From Lachnospiraceae bacterium (GTDB taxonomy: Bacteria; Bacillota; Clostridia; Lachnospirales; Lachnospiraceae), in assembly GCA_017380975.1 (NCBI GenBank), contig JAFOCX010000035.1:1-6022 (forward strand): DNA of 6,022 nt, written 5' to 3'. Shown here piece after piece: positions 5,747-6,022 of the stretch. Numbering within the stretch: position 1 is the first letter of the stretch; the number at the start of each line of letters is the position of its first letter. The notes under the pieces were generated by a model. It saw only the letters and a program-made list of their open reading frames with translations. It made no database searches and had not been told where the DNA came from. The position numbers and the translations under genes are program-made.

Positions 5747-5768
5747 ATATATTTTATCAAGAATATAT
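5747..5768. repeat. AT-rich inverted repeat before the terminator
   Basis: ATATATT (5747-5753) and AATATAT (5762-5768) are a perfect 7-base inverted repeat with an 8-base loop. The stem is pure A/T and weak. It sits just ahead of the main terminator hairpin and may have no separate role. Confidence 0.25.
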
Positions 5769-5769
5769 T

Positions 5770-5803
5770 AAAAGGTGTGGGACTTTCCGATCCCACACCT
5801 TTT
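5770..5803. terminator. Bidirectional intrinsic terminator
   Basis: AAAAGGTGTGGGA (5770-5782) pairs perfectly with TCCCACACCTTTT (5791-5803) around an 8-base loop. On the plus strand the stem ends in TTTTCTT; on the minus strand it ends in TTTTAAT. It lies 28 bases after the nagA stop and 7 bases beyond the stop of the convergent permease gene, so it can end both transcripts. Confidence 0.92.
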
Positions 5804-5810
5804 CTTGCTT

Positions 5811-6022
5811 CTACATAAATTTATAAATATTGTAAATATTAATAAAAATCATCACGATCATCAAGCCAACAAACAGACGATCAACCATTTTACTTTCTAA
5901 TTTCTTATTGAAGCCACGTCCGAATATACCTCCACAGATACCACTTCCAACCATCAAGATAAGCATTCCAAGCGAGAACTCCGGAACATTACCGGAAATA
6001 ATACTATAGAGCACACTGGCAA
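5811..6022 (-). CDS. TauE/SafE family membrane permease, C-terminal fragment
   Basis: This is the last 69 codons of an integral membrane protein whose frame is open at the right edge; no true start is in the window, and the GTG near 6014 is only an internal codon. Two hydrophobic segments are visible, with G-M-L-I-L-M-V-G-S-G-I-C-G-G in the first and L-F-V-G-L-M-I-V-M-I-F-I-N-I in the second. A basic linker (F-N-K-K-L-E-S-K) joins them. The glycine-rich G-x-G-x-x-G-G-x-x-G-R segment followed by a final helix and a short Y-K-F tail resembles the C-terminal repeat of TauE/SafE (DUF81) permeases, which are proposed to move sulfite, sulfonates or other small anions. It converges on the nag operon and shares its terminator. 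The family call is fairly good; the substrate cannot be inferred. Confidence 0.7.
   Translation of the reverse strand, partial: ASVLYSIISGNVPEFSLGMLILMVGSGICGGIFGRGFNKKLESKMVDRLFVGLMIVMIFINIYNIYKFM

Overview
The window looks like chromosomal DNA of a low-to-moderate GC Firmicute. Lachnospiraceae or a close Clostridial relative is the best guess. The grounds are AGGAGG-type ribosome binding sites, sigma-A-like promoters, a strong preference for CCG proline codons in most genes, and the protein types. This is a judgement from general features; no database comparison was possible.

Layout. Bases 1-1298 hold a leftward pair: a secreted CAP/SCP-domain protein followed 22 bases later by a DHH-family phosphoesterase that runs off the left edge. 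A good candidate promoter for the pair overlaps the stop codon of the next gene upstream. Bases 1295-2173 hold a leftward aldose 1-epimerase-like gene with its own strong promoter. A 221-base divergent region (2174-2394) carries this promoter and a rightward one. Rightward from 2395 to 5741 run a divergent ROK/ASKHA-fold sugar kinase-like protein, glucosamine-6-phosphate deaminase (nagB) and N-acetylglucosamine-6-phosphate deacetylase (nagA). The last two overlap by 10 bases. A strong hairpin that can terminate in both directions closes the operon. From the right edge a leftward gene converges on it: the C-terminal end of a TauE/SafE-type membrane permease.

How the genes work together. nagA removes acetate from GlcNAc-6-phosphate, and nagB converts the resulting GlcN-6-phosphate to fructose-6-phosphate plus ammonia. 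Both need phosphorylated sugar. The first gene of the operon has phosphate-binding and catalytic-Asp motifs of a sugar kinase, so it is a natural candidate for the step that makes GlcNAc-6-phosphate from free GlcNAc. The divergent epimerase could interconvert sugar anomers for the same or another pathway. No transporter, PTS component or classical regulator is visible here.

Most of the window is recognisable metabolism. The least well explained parts are the kinase, with its roughly 145-residue N-terminal extension and no ROK zinc motif, and the inverted repeat bracketing its -35 box. No RNA genes, mobile elements, CRISPR arrays or attachment sites were seen, and no stretch over 300 bases lacks a gene.
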